Assembly (NCBI GenBank): GCA_020057805.1
Contig: JAGVFD010000135.1
Coordinates: forward strand, 1 to 18,070
Direction of reading: 5' to 3'
DNA from: Sideroxydans sp.
Lineage (GTDB): Bacteria; Pseudomonadota; Gammaproteobacteria; Burkholderiales; Gallionellaceae
DNA: 18,070 nt
Positions 6,196-14,137 of this stretch are shown in pieces; within the stretch, counting starts at the first letter, position 1, and the number at the start of each line of letters is the position of its first letter. The notes under the pieces are model-generated. The model did not search any database, was not told the origin of the DNA, and worked only from the letters and a program-made list of their open reading frames with translations. The position numbers were made by a program, and so were the translations under genes.

Positions 6196-9100
6196 TTAGT
6201 AAGTAACATTCTGTGATATCGCTGTATTACCGAATACATCATTGACTTCAATATGCCAACCGTTGCTGCCAGGCGTCAGTGTTGGGGTCATTGCACTTCC
6301 ATTGGCGTTATAGAGCACGCTCAATTGATTGCTTGGCATACCACTTATCCACCAACCGGCGGTAGCGCTCTGCAACCCCAATGCGTAGGTAGCTCCAACA
6401 GGCATTGTCACTGGCGCAACCCAGCTAAACAATGGAACACCGGCTGATGCCCCTGGTGCAACCGTACTGGTTGTCAGCCCTGTTGGCAGATTAGCCGCGC
6501 CCAACACACCGGTCACATTCGCTGTCATCGCTTGGCTGGTGCCATCCGAGTAAAACACGGTGAAACCATAACTATCTCCAACCACTGGCGTCACTGGCAA
6601 ATTAGCCCAGCCAGAATTATTATTCAAAGCAGCTAAATCACTCGGTACAACCACATTAGGGCCAGACAGCATTGTTACGCCAACCACCCGTTTTGCACCG
6701 TCTGTCACCTTCACTCTCAAACCGTAATTAGTCCATTGAGCATCATATTGCGTCTGAACACTCAACGTAGCACTGGCTGAAGACAACGTGAGATTGCCTG
6801 TTGCTGCACCCGTGACAGTCACCAGCGGAGGCTGACTATTGGTGTTAGTCAAGTCACCCGGCTCCATCACGCCGTTAGCGTTCATGTCGATAAAGACGAA
6901 GTTGTAATACGTCCCATTCGGCACGCCCGTAACACTGTAATTTTGAGACGTTGTGGGGTTAGCCACCCAGCTAAAGTAAATAGCTTGGCTAGTCGTGTCA
7001 TACATCCCAACCATCATCGCCGCACCTGCCGGAATAACCCCTCCTGGTGTAGAGACTGTACCTGTCACTGTATTCAGCCCTGTTTTTGCACCAATTGTGA
7101 TAGGGCCATAAATTGCCGACGGCGCACTTTCCACTGCCCCCACCAAGGCGCTAACCTTAAAGTACAAAATCGCGCCATTGCTTAATGCGCCAACCGTACT
7201 GACACCTGCTCCATTGGTACCCGTCGCGGCAATCACTTGAGTGCCGCCCCCCACTGTTGCAGTCGCCGCATCCGCGCCCCAATACACTTTGTAAGCGGTG
7301 GCAATTTCCTGATTCGACGCATTAGTTGGATAGCCGAATTGCAACATCGCGTGTACGTCACCTGGGTCGACACGATTCAGCGTTGGCGTAACAGGGGCGG
7401 GGGCAGCTGGATCTGCGAGCGACAGATTAACTGCAGTTACATCCGCTGCACTCACCGTAGCTGCGGCGGGTGTTGTGGTGCGGGGATTCGACGCATTCGG
7501 TGCGCCGCTATTCAACGTATCCATTTCCGCCGTCACTACATAGCTGCCCGGTGTCAAACCTTGCACTGTGTATGCGCCCGCAGCTGGGATATTTTTCATC
7601 CATTGAATGAAGCCTGGGTTACCTGCATTAGCTACTTTCACCGTGACAGAACCTGTCTTTGCACCTGCATAGCCGACTGTGCCTGAAATGCTAAAGACAG
7701 TTTGAACTGGTGGAGGAGTCGGAATACCAGAACCCGTCACACTCACATTAAATGTCGCCCCCACACCATTCGCAAAGTTTTTAGCTCTGATGTACAGCAC
7801 CGTTCCCGCAGACACTGGCGTCGTTGCGGTGCAGTCGTCTGGGGTAGTCCCAAAGTTGCCCGTACATACCCAGTTAGGATCCAAAAGAGTAAAGGTTGCA
7901 TCGGTGAACACTTGAGGATCAACATCTTCCGTCATCGCATCCATCGTAATGGCTGTGGTAGAGGTAAATGTGGTGGTGTAACTGTAGTGGCTATTCTTAA
8001 ACGTACCCACCATACCTGCGTGCGGCATGGTGATCACTAATGGCGTCACCGTCACTCCTTCAGATGGGATAGTCACTACATTAGAGGCGCTTAAAGTGTA
8101 ATTCGCTCCCACTCCGTTAGTGAAGTTGTACACCCGAATGTGCAGCACCGTACCCACAGGAATTGGGGTTGCCCCTCTATAGAAGCATGCATTGGCAGCA
8201 GGGCATCTCCAATTAGGATCAATGACGCTGAATGAGGCATCTGTAAAGACATCCAAATTGGTCGTGGCATTTGCCCAAGTTGTCGCGGTCGGTTCGCTGC
8301 TGGAAATTTTGTTAACCGTACCCGTTGTGGTGTAAGCGTAATAACTATCCGCCATCGATCCCACCATGCCGGTTGTAAATGGCATAGTGATGGCGAGCGG
8401 TGTACCCGTAGCACCTTGAGAAGGCGTAATGATGATGTTCGCCACGCTCAAATTAAATGCACCACCGTTGTTGTTCGACACCTCGATATACAAAGGCGTT
8501 CCCGCAGGCACCGGCGTGGTGGCAATGCAACCCAATCCGCAAGTCCAATTGAGGTCTTGCACGGTAAAGGTTGCGTCCGTGAACACCACCAAACTTGCAG
8601 CCGCCACTCCCCCCACATTAATTTGATTGATCGTAGCCACCGTGGTGTAGGTGTAATTGATCGCCACACCCATACCCGTGTTGCCGTTAAAAGGCATAGA
8701 CGCGATAGTCAGTGCCGATGTGGGCGTCACTGCATTGCTGGCAGCAGAAGCAATACTCGTCCCGGCCGCATTTGTTGCTTTCACCACAAAAGTGTAAGTC
8801 ACGCCATTCGTTAAGCCAGTCACTGTGAGAGGACTAGCCGCGCCTGTTGCTGTTCTATTGCCAGGCGTCGACGTCACGGTGTAACTCGCGACGCCACCAC
8901 CCGTATTGGCTGGGGGCGTAAAGCTCACGATTGCTTGTGCATTACCTGCCACCGCAGAACCCATCGTCGGCGCACCTGGAATAGTCAGAGGAGCGAACGG
9001 AGTGACAGCAGCACTGGGGGCCGAAGATGCACTATTACCTACACCATTGGTTGCTGTCACGGTGAAGGTGTAGGCAACACCATTAGTTAAACCTGCAACC

Positions 9101-10494
9101 ACGATGGGGCTAGCTGTACCTGATCCCGTTTGACCACCACTCGAAGTAACCGTGTAAAGCGTAATCGCGCTACCACCATTGTTAGCTGGTGCTGTGAAGG
9201 AAACAGAAGCCTGCGTATTGCCTGCCACTGCCGATACCGCAGTAGGCACACCCGATACCGTCGATGCAGGCGGAGGTGCGACAGGTGTAACGGCATTGGT
9301 TGTGACACTTGCACTTGAACCCGCCACGTTGTTCGCCTTCACCGCGAAGGTGTAGCTCGTTCCGTTCGCCAAACCGGTAACGGTGAGTGGACTGCTTAAG
9401 CCAGATGCTGTGAAGCCACCGGGCGTTGAAGTCGCTGTGTAACTGGTGATGGGGCTACCACCATTACTTGCCGAAGCCGTAAAACTCACCATCGCTTGTG
9501 CATTACCGGCTGCGGCGGAAGCGCTGGCAGGTGCACTTGGCACAGCTGCTAACGGCGTAACCGCATTACTGGGTGCCGATGCTGTACCTGCACCCACAGA
9601 ATTGCTGGCTTTAACCGTAAAGGTGTAAGACTGGCCAATCGTCAAATTGGTCATGGTATGTGTCAACGCAGTCGTGCCTGCATGGGCATCCACGCCACCC
9701 GCTGGAGAAGAGGTCACGGTGTAATTGAATGGTGTGGTCCCTGTAGTGGGGGCAGCAAAGGTCACGCTTGCGGTTCTAGTGCCTGCGGCACCTAGGCTAG
9801 CCACCGCGCCTGTTGGCGCACCTGGCGCAGTAGGCGGAACAATTGGCGTAACCGAATTACTTGCCGCAGAGGCCACGCTGTTGCCGATTACATTGGTAGC
9901 TTTAACGGTGAAAGTGTAAGCCGTACCGTTAGCCAAACCCGTGACTGTAAGAGGGCTGGCCGTACCCGTTGCAATGAAGTTTCCAGGTGCAGAAGTGACG
10001 GTATAGCTTGTGATAGCACTGCCGCCGTTATTCGCAGGTGGTGCAAAGGTGACGCTGGCATTGGCATTACCTGCCGTTGCTGTACCGATGATAGGGGCAT
10101 CAGGCACGGTCGCCACGGTAGGGGGCGTTGCTACGGGAATAACTGGATTACTTGCTGCCGAGGTCGGGCTAGTGCCCACGCTGTTTTTAGCAGTCACGGT
10201 AAAGCTATACGCTGTGCCGTTAGTCAGACCCGTTACCACTAGGGGGCTGCTCGAACCTGTAGCGGTTTTATTGCCGGGGCTGGAAGTCACGGTGTAGCTG
10301 GTAATGGCACTCCCCCCATTGCTAGCTGGCGATGAGAAGCTGACTGTCGCTTGTGCATCACCTGCACTCGCTGCGCCAATAATGGGTGCACTTGGGGCTG
10401 TCGGTGCTGCGGGTGGCGTAGAGCTGCCACCCCCACCACATGCCACCATCACTACACTGACGAATACCGCTAACAGCAATTTGATTGCTTTCAT
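6196..10494 (-). CDS. Very large lipoprotein with tandem fibronectin type III and other beta domains
   Basis: A protein of 1432 residues from the ATG at 10494. The start is chosen because MKAIKLLLAVFVSVVMVAC is a type II signal peptide with its lipobox ending at C19, followed by GGGGSSTPP, and GGGGA precedes the ATG. The open frame continues 41 residues upstream without sensible signal-peptide sequence. Layout: six fibronectin type III repeats (about 34-596), three Trp/Cys modules (597-925), a carboxypeptidase-regulatory-like domain (926-1032), another fibronectin-like domain (1033-1139), a beta domain with DMNANGVMEPGD resembling a calcium-binding loop (1140-1242), and a unique C-terminal region (1243-1432). 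It is probably anchored in the outer membrane and exposed for adhesion or matrix binding; that role is inferred. The gene stands alone, with its own terminator and a promoter-like TATAAT. No enzyme active site is recognisable. Confidence 0.88.
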   Translation of the reverse strand: MKAIKLLLAVFVSVVMVACGGGGSSTPPAAPTAPSAPIIGAASAGDAQATVSFSSPASNGGSAITSYTVTSSPGNKTATGSSSPLVVTGLTNGTAYSFTVTAKNSVGTSPTSAASNPVIPVATPPTVATVPDAPIIGTATAGNANASVTFAPPANNGGSAITSYTVTSAPGNFIATGTASPLTVTGLANGTAYTFTVKATNVIGNSVASAASNSVTPIVPPTAPGAPTGAVASLGAAGTRTASVTFAAPTTGTTPFNYTVTSSPAGGVDAHAGTTALTHTMTNLTIGQSYTFTVKASNSVGAGTASAPSNAVTPLAAVPSAPASASAAAGNAQAMVSFTASASNGGSPITSYTATSTPGGFTASGLSSPLTVTGLANGTSYTFAVKANNVAGSSASVTTNAVTPVAPPPASTVSGVPTAVSAVAGNTQASVSFTAPANNGGSAITLYTVTSSGGQTGSGTASPIVVAGLTNGVAYTFTVTATNGVGNSASSAPSAAVTPFAPLTIPGAPTMGSAVAGNAQAIVSFTPPANTGGGVASYTVTSTPGNRTATGAASPLTVTGLTNGVTYTFVVKATNAAGTSIASAASNAVTPTSALTIASMPFNGNTGMGVAINYTYTTVATINQINVGGVAAASLVVFTDATFTVQDLNWTCGLGCIATTPVPAGTPLYIEVSNNNGGAFNLSVANIIITPSQGATGTPLAITMPFTTGMVGSMADSYYAYTTTGTVNKISSSEPTATTWANATTNLDVFTDASFSVIDPNWRCPAANACFYRGATPIPVGTVLHIRVYNFTNGVGANYTLSASNVVTIPSEGVTVTPLVITMPHAGMVGTFKNSHYSYTTTFTSTTAITMDAMTEDVDPQVFTDATFTLLDPNWVCTGNFGTTPDDCTATTPVSAGTVLYIRAKNFANGVGATFNVSVTGSGIPTPPPVQTVFSISGTVGYAGAKTGSVTVKVANAGNPGFIQWMKNIPAAGAYTVQGLTPGSYVVTAEMDTLNSGAPNASNPRTTTPAAATVSAADVTAVNLSLADPAAPAPVTPTLNRVDPGDVHAMLQFGYPTNASNQEIATAYKVYWGADAATATVGGGTQVIAATGTNGAGVSTVGALSNGAILYFKVSALVGAVESAPSAIYGPITIGAKTGLNTVTGTVSTPGGVIPAGAAMMVGMYDTTSQAIYFSWVANPTTSQNYSVTGVPNGTYYNFVFIDMNANGVMEPGDLTNTNSQPPLVTVTGAATGNLTLSSASATLSVQTQYDAQWTNYGLRVKVTDGAKRVVGVTMLSGPNVVVPSDLAALNNNSGWANLPVTPVVGDSYGFTVFYSDGTSQAMTANVTGVLGAANLPTGLTTSTVAPGASAGVPLFSWVAPVTMPVGATYALGLQSATAGWWISGMPSNQLSVLYNANGSAMTPTLTPGSNGWHIEVNDVFGNTAISQNVTY
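7720..8706 (-). repeat. Three Trp/Cys modules within the lipoprotein
   Basis: Residues 597-699, 700-818 and 819-925 of the lipoprotein are three divergent copies of one module. Shared features are a start near MPF or MPH, a TYTT or YTTT strand, VFTDATFTV or a variant, then an NWxC box, a second Cys 4-12 residues later, TPVPAGTxLYI, and a closing strand such as NLSV or NVSV. The Cys pair in each copy could form a disulfide. The fold may be a jelly-roll like the bacterial pre-peptidase C-terminal domain, but I do not recognise the family with confidence. Confidence 0.65.
8707..10395 (-). repeat. Six tandem fibronectin type III repeats in the lipoprotein
   Basis: Six units of about 91-97 residues (273-291 bases) start at lipoprotein residues 34, 131, 224, 319, 415 and 506. 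Typical landmarks are PGAPT or PSAP, NNGGSAITSYTVTS, SPLTVTGLANGTAYTFTVKA and ASNAVTP. Units 1, 2, 4, 5 and 6 are close in sequence, pointing to recent duplication or gene conversion, while unit 3 is more divergent and lacks the NGGS turn. Such repeats allow copy-number change by slippage or recombination. Confidence 0.85.
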
Positions 10495-10551
10495 GACTTC
10501 CCCATTCAGTTGATTAATTAATTTCCGACTCGACACAAAATTCAGCGTCGA

Positions 10552-10557
10552 ATTATA
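10552..10557 (-). promoter_or_regulatory. Possible -10 box of the lipoprotein gene
   Basis: On the minus strand the sequence is TATAAT, identical to the sigma-70 -10 consensus, about 58 bases upstream of the ATG at 10494. No good -35 hexamer is found at 16-18 bases spacing (the sequence there reads around CTGGTA), and there is no extended -10. The assignment is tentative. Confidence 0.35.
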
Positions 10558-10641
10558 ACGAGTACTCTGCCTTTTACCAGTTGAACTATAGGGGAATAGA
10601 TTAGTTATCCATATCACCCAGTTGGGGAATGCTGGTTAACG

Positions 10642-11577
10642 TCACCCCAATAAATGCGACACCGTCAACATCAGCAGGATGATGAGTTGAAACACCAAGG
10701 CGCGCCATACAAGGCCGATGGCGCTTTGCATGTAGTCGGCATCAGCTTCGTCGCCGCTGCCCATTTCGGGGCGGAATACGGGGGCGTGATCGAGGATGAT
10801 GGTCTGCCCCAATTTCACGCCCAACCCTCCCGCGCCGCTGCTGATGAGAATGCCCTCTTCTGCGTCTGGCCAGGTGGCAGCTTGGTTGCGCCAGCAGTAG
10901 GCGGTGTCTTCAAAGTTGCCGACGATGGCGAAGGTGCTAGCCGTCAAGCGGATAGGTAGCCACTCCATTAGGTAGTGAGTGTGGCGTGCGAACGCGCCAA
11001 AATCGCCAAAATCAGCTGTGTTTTGCATGCCCCATTTCGCCCCCAAGAATAAAGCGAGGCGATAAAGAATGGCGCCGATAGGCCCCAACCCCAGCAGCAT
11101 AAAAACGACGAACCAAAACACCACGCCGAATACATTGCGGTGCGATGCCAGTAGGGCGCGTTCGATGGCGACGCGCGCGACTTCTTCGCTGCTTAATTCG
11201 CGGCAGGATTGACCGCTCCATGCACTTAATAAATCGCGTGCTTTATCCAGCTCGTTGTCGCGCAATGCTTTGTGAATGTCGTTGAAGTAGTGGCTGAACT
11301 GGCGAAAACCCATGGTGAGGTAAAGCACCAGCACGCTGAACGCCCAAGCGAAGATGGGGTTAGCGCCCACCAATATCCAGTGAACGCCTGCAACCAAGAT
11401 AAGGGGAACGCTGATGGCAAGTAGCCAAGCGATGCGCCCTTGCTTGTGTTCACCTGCGTTGAAATTGCGCTGGAAAAATTCCACGTAACTATTCAGCCAA
11501 GTGAACAGGTATTTGCGTGATGAAAGTGGGTGGACTTGTTCTAACAGTAAGGCAGCAATTAAAGAGAGCAGGCTCAT
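10642..11577 (-). CDS. CobD/CbiB-like integral membrane protein (AmpE-like)
   Basis: A 311-residue multi-pass membrane protein resembling the CobD/CbiB family and its AmpE relatives. Recognisable blocks are SAWSGQSCRELSSEEVARVA, then ERALLASHRNVFGVVFWFVV, and GPIGAILYRLA, the conserved core of the family. Hydrophobic segments lie near 48-66, 70-92, 155-175 and 290-308. True CbiB joins aminopropanol to the corrin ring in cobalamin synthesis, but no other cobalamin gene is nearby, so this is probably one of the stand-alone betaproteobacterial homologues of unknown role. AmpE, a modulator of beta-lactamase signalling, is an alternative name for such proteins. It starts with ATG at 11577 and ends 147 bases before the lipoprotein gene on the same strand, so it may or may not share its transcript. 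Confidence 0.8.
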   Translation of the reverse strand: MSLLSLIAALLLEQVHPLSSRKYLFTWLNSYVEFFQRNFNAGEHKQGRIAWLLAISVPLILVAGVHWILVGANPIFAWAFSVLVLYLTMGFRQFSHYFNDIHKALRDNELDKARDLLSAWSGQSCRELSSEEVARVAIERALLASHRNVFGVVFWFVVFMLLGLGPIGAILYRLALFLGAKWGMQNTADFGDFGAFARHTHYLMEWLPIRLTASTFAIVGNFEDTAYCWRNQAATWPDAEEGILISSGAGGLGVKLGQTIILDHAPVFRPEMGSGDEADADYMQSAIGLVWRALVFQLIILLMLTVSHLLG

Positions 11578-11676
11578 GGCTTCAAAGGGGCATCAGACTT
11601 GGATGGGAGAAAGATACCACAGGCGCATGACCATAAGAAATGCGCGGCCACCCAACTTCCACAAAATCAAAACCGA

Positions 11677-11750
11677 TAGTCCACGAAAGACACAAAAAGC
11701 ACGAAAAATGGTTACCTGATGAATGGGCAGTCGTTCGTGTATTTCGTGTT
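11677..11750. repeat. Inverted-repeat element with 9-base-period arms, copy 3 (decayed)
   Basis: The left arm begins TAGTCCACGAAAGACACA and continues AAAAGCACGAAAAA to about 11708. The right side holds only TTCGTGTATTTCGTG (around 11733-11748) and lacks the terminal CGTGGAC. The centre is only about 25 bases. It is a shortened or eroded relative of copies 1 and 2, lying between the end of cysN and the start of the CobD/CbiB-like gene. Confidence 0.68.
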
Positions 11751-11759
11751 TTTGCGAGC

Positions 11760-11777
11760 TTTCGCACAAGTGCGAAA
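11760..11777. repeat. Perfect short palindrome downstream of cysN
   Basis: TTTCGCAC and GTGCGAAA form an 8-base perfect inverted repeat around AA, 30 bases past the cysN stop. On the minus strand no T tract follows, so it is not a typical Rho-independent terminator. It may be a 3'-end stabilising hairpin or an operator-like site; neither is established. Confidence 0.45.
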
Positions 11778-11806
11778 TGCCTGCCCACCCCACTTCATGG
11801 ACTAGA

Positions 11807-13060
11807 TCAAGCGATCATGCCCGCAGCCACCGTGTTATTCGTCGCTTCGTCGATAACAATGAAACTGCCTGTTGCGCGGTCGGTGGTGTAGCTATCAAAC
11901 ACTAAAGGCTGCTGAATTTTGATACCGACACGCACGATGTCGTTCATGTTGACCTCCGGGTTGGCGTGTTTTTCCAACGTATTCACATCCACGCGGTAGT
12001 CGATGCTGGAGAACAGACACTTCGCTGTGCGTGTGGTGTGCTTGACGAGGTATTTGCGATTCTTGTCCAGCGGCGCTTCCGACAACCAGCACATCATGGC
12101 TTCGAATGCCTTCTCTACTTTAGGTGGATTCGCACTCGCTTTGACGAACATGTCGCCGCGTGAGATGTCGATCTCGTCTGCCAAGGTGATGGTGACGGAT
12201 TGCGGAGCGAAAGCAGTCTGTAGCTTACCGTCGTAGGTGACGATCTCTTTGACCTTGGTGCTGCGGCCTGAAGGCAGGATGGTGACTTCGTCGCCCACCG
12301 ATACTTCACCCGCTTCGATACGCCCAGCGAAACCACGGAAGTCGTGATGCTCTTCACTCTGAGGACGGCACACCCACTGCACGGGGAAGCGGAAGTCGCT
12401 GGTGTTCACGTCGTGGTCGATCTCGACCTTCTCCAACAATTCGAGCAATGCGGGGCCTTTGTACCAAGCCAGATTTTCACCACGATCGACGACCATATCG
12501 CCCACCAACGCAGACATCGGGATGCAGGTCACGTCATGCAGATTCAGTTGCGCTGCGAATGCTTTGTATTCGGTGACGATCTCGTCGAAGCGTGCTTGCG
12601 AGTAGTCCACCATATCCATCTTATTCACGGCCAACACTATGTGCGGCACACCGACCAGACTAGCTAGATAAGTATGGCGACGCGTCTGCACCAACACGCC
12701 TCGACGTGCATCGATGAGGATGACGACGAGGTTGGCAGTCGAAGCTGCCGTCACCATGTTGCGGGTGTACTGCTCGTGACCGGGGGTGTCGCCGATGATG
12801 AACTTGCGTTTGGGAGTAGCGAAATAACGATAAGCGACGTCGATGGTGATGCCCTGCTCGCGCTCGGCTTGCAGACCATCGGTAAGTAAAGATAAGTCAA
12901 CAGCGTCCATGCCGCGCTTCTCGCTGGTTTTTGAGATGGCGGAGAACTGATCTTCAAAAATAGATTTTGAATCATGCAGCAAGCGCCCGATGAGTGTGCT
13001 CTTGCCGTCATCGACAGAGCCAGCGGTGATGAAACGTAGTAGTTGTGTGGTGGTGTTCAT
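11807..13060 (-). CDS. cysN: Sulfate adenylyltransferase GTPase subunit
   Basis: This is the regulatory GTPase of ATP sulfurylase; with CysD it makes adenosine 5'-phosphosulfate from sulfate and ATP, driven by GTP hydrolysis. At 417 residues it belongs to the EF-Tu-like translation-factor GTPases: P-loop GSVDDGKST at 14-22, DTPGHEQYTRNM from 91, NKMD at 146-149. C-terminal beta-barrel domains follow. No APS kinase domain is fused, so this is CysN and not the bifunctional CysNC/NodQ form. GAGGA precedes the ATG at 13060 by about 9 bases. It is the last gene of the sulfate operon, separated from cysD by 143 bases holding an inverted pair of palindromic repeats, which could uncouple its expression from cysD. 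Confidence 0.96.
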   Translation of the reverse strand: MNTTTQLLRFITAGSVDDGKSTLIGRLLHDSKSIFEDQFSAISKTSEKRGMDAVDLSLLTDGLQAEREQGITIDVAYRYFATPKRKFIIGDTPGHEQYTRNMVTAASTANLVVILIDARRGVLVQTRRHTYLASLVGVPHIVLAVNKMDMVDYSQARFDEIVTEYKAFAAQLNLHDVTCIPMSALVGDMVVDRGENLAWYKGPALLELLEKVEIDHDVNTSDFRFPVQWVCRPQSEEHHDFRGFAGRIEAGEVSVGDEVTILPSGRSTKVKEIVTYDGKLQTAFAPQSVTITLADEIDISRGDMFVKASANPPKVEKAFEAMMCWLSEAPLDKNRKYLVKHTTRTAKCLFSSIDYRVDVNTLEKHANPEVNMNDIVRVGIKIQQPLVFDSYTTDRATGSFIVIDEATNNTVAAGMIA

Positions 13061-13087
13061 ATCTATTTCCTCAAATCGTTCAGCTTC

Positions 13088-13200
13088 GTCATTCCCGCGA
13101 AAGCAGGAATCCAGCTATACAAATATTCCCCGCAACGCGGTACAAAATCAAAAGTGCGTTTTAAATAAAACCACTGGATTCCCGCTTTCGCGGGAATGAC
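13088..13200. repeat. Inverted pair of dRS3-like palindromic repeats between cysD and cysN
   Basis: Two 27-base units (13088-13114 and 13174-13200) are inverted copies matching at 26 of 27 positions by hand, around 59 bases of AT-rich sequence. Each unit contains its own palindrome: the right one, ATTCCCGCTTTCGCGGGAAT, exactly fits the neisserial dRS3 pattern ATTCCC-N8-GGGAAT, and the left one has a single change. The right unit ends 3 bases from the cysD stop. The whole could fold as one long hairpin or as two small ones. Confidence 0.82.
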
Positions 13201-13203
13201 TGT

Positions 13204-14109
13204 TTAGAAGTACCCTTCCTTCTTTCGCAATTCCATCGACGCATCCGAAGTCTGATCGTCCATGCGGGTCGCGCCGCGTTCGGTGATGCGCGAAGTCGCG
13301 GTCTCTTCAATAATTTCATCCACGGTGCGCGCGTTCGATTCCACGGGAGCGGTACAGGTCACGTCGCCCACGGTGCGGAAACGTACCGTAACCACTTCCA
13401 CTTTTTCGCCTGTCTTGGGTTGCACCAAATCTGAAATCGGCACCAACATGCCATTGCGGCGAATCACTTCACGCTCATGCGCATAGTAGATGCTCGGGAT
13501 ATGCAGTTTTTCGCGACCTATGTATTGCCAGATGTCCATCTCGGTCCAGTTGCTAATGGGGAACACGCGGATGTTCTCGCCTGGATGCACGCGAGTGTTG
13601 TAGGTGTCCCACAACTCTGGACGTTGATTCTTTGGATCCCACTGACCGAACTCGTCGCGGAAGGAGAAGATGCGTTCCTTGGCACGTGCCTTCTCTTCGT
13701 CACGTCGCGCACCGCCCATGCAGGCATCAAAACCAAACTCAGCGATGGTCTCCAACAAGGTTACCGATTGGAACGGGTTGCGTGGCTTGCTCTCGTCTTT
13801 AATGACGATAGTGCCGCGTTTGATGGAGTCTTCCAGTGAACGCACGATGAGCCGCTCGCCCAAGTCGGCGGCAAGTTTGTCGCGTGTCGCAATTACTTCG
13901 GGGAAGTTGTGTTCGGTGTCGATATGCACCAGCGGGAACGGAAATTTCGCGGGGCGAAATGCCTTCTCGGCCAAGCGTAGCATGACGATGGAGTCCTTAC
14001 CGCCCGAGAACAGCAACGCCGGATTCTTACATTCCGCCGCGACCTCACGCATGATGTGGATGGATTCGCTCTCTAGCGCGTCTAAATGGGATAGTGTGTG
14101 TTTGCTCAT
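13204..14109 (-). CDS. cysD: Sulfate adenylyltransferase subunit 2
   Basis: The catalytic subunit of ATP sulfurylase, forming adenosine 5'-phosphosulfate with CysN in the cytoplasm. At 301 residues it has the standard length. The N-type ATP pyrophosphatase loop SGGKDS is at 35-40. Family blocks FPLVHIDTEHNFPEVI, MGGARRDEEKARAKER and PISNWTEMDIWQYI are all present, and the C-terminus MELRKKEGYF is typical. A purine-rich stretch (GAGAAGAG) lies before the ATG at 14109, 28 bases after the cysH stop. It is followed by the repeat-filled gap before cysN. Confidence 0.97.
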   Translation of the reverse strand: MSKHTLSHLDALESESIHIMREVAAECKNPALLFSGGKDSIVMLRLAEKAFRPAKFPFPLVHIDTEHNFPEVIATRDKLAADLGERLIVRSLEDSIKRGTIVIKDESKPRNPFQSVTLLETIAEFGFDACMGGARRDEEKARAKERIFSFRDEFGQWDPKNQRPELWDTYNTRVHPGENIRVFPISNWTEMDIWQYIGREKLHIPSIYYAHEREVIRRNGMLVPISDLVQPKTGEKVEVVTVRFRTVGDVTCTAPVESNARTVDEIIEETATSRITERGATRMDDQTSDASMELRKKEGYF

Positions 14110-14137
14110 TTTCTTTTCTCTTCTCTATTTTCGATGC

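Noticed and set aside
8707..10395. Periodic repeats considered as a CRISPR array
   Set aside because: The period is about 270-290 bases, the repeats are coding fibronectin units in one long frame, and there are no short identical repeats with unique spacers.
10495..10617. Upstream 41-residue extension of the lipoprotein frame
   Set aside because: It would bury the type II signal peptide MKAIKLLLAVFVSVVMVAC inside the protein; the ATG at 10494 has a suitable upstream purine-rich site.
13115..13173. Possible internal promoter for cysN in the core of the repeat pair
   Set aside because: The best minus-strand hexamer pairs (for example TTGATT with GAATAT at 17 bases) match consensus at too few positions in the -10 box to call.
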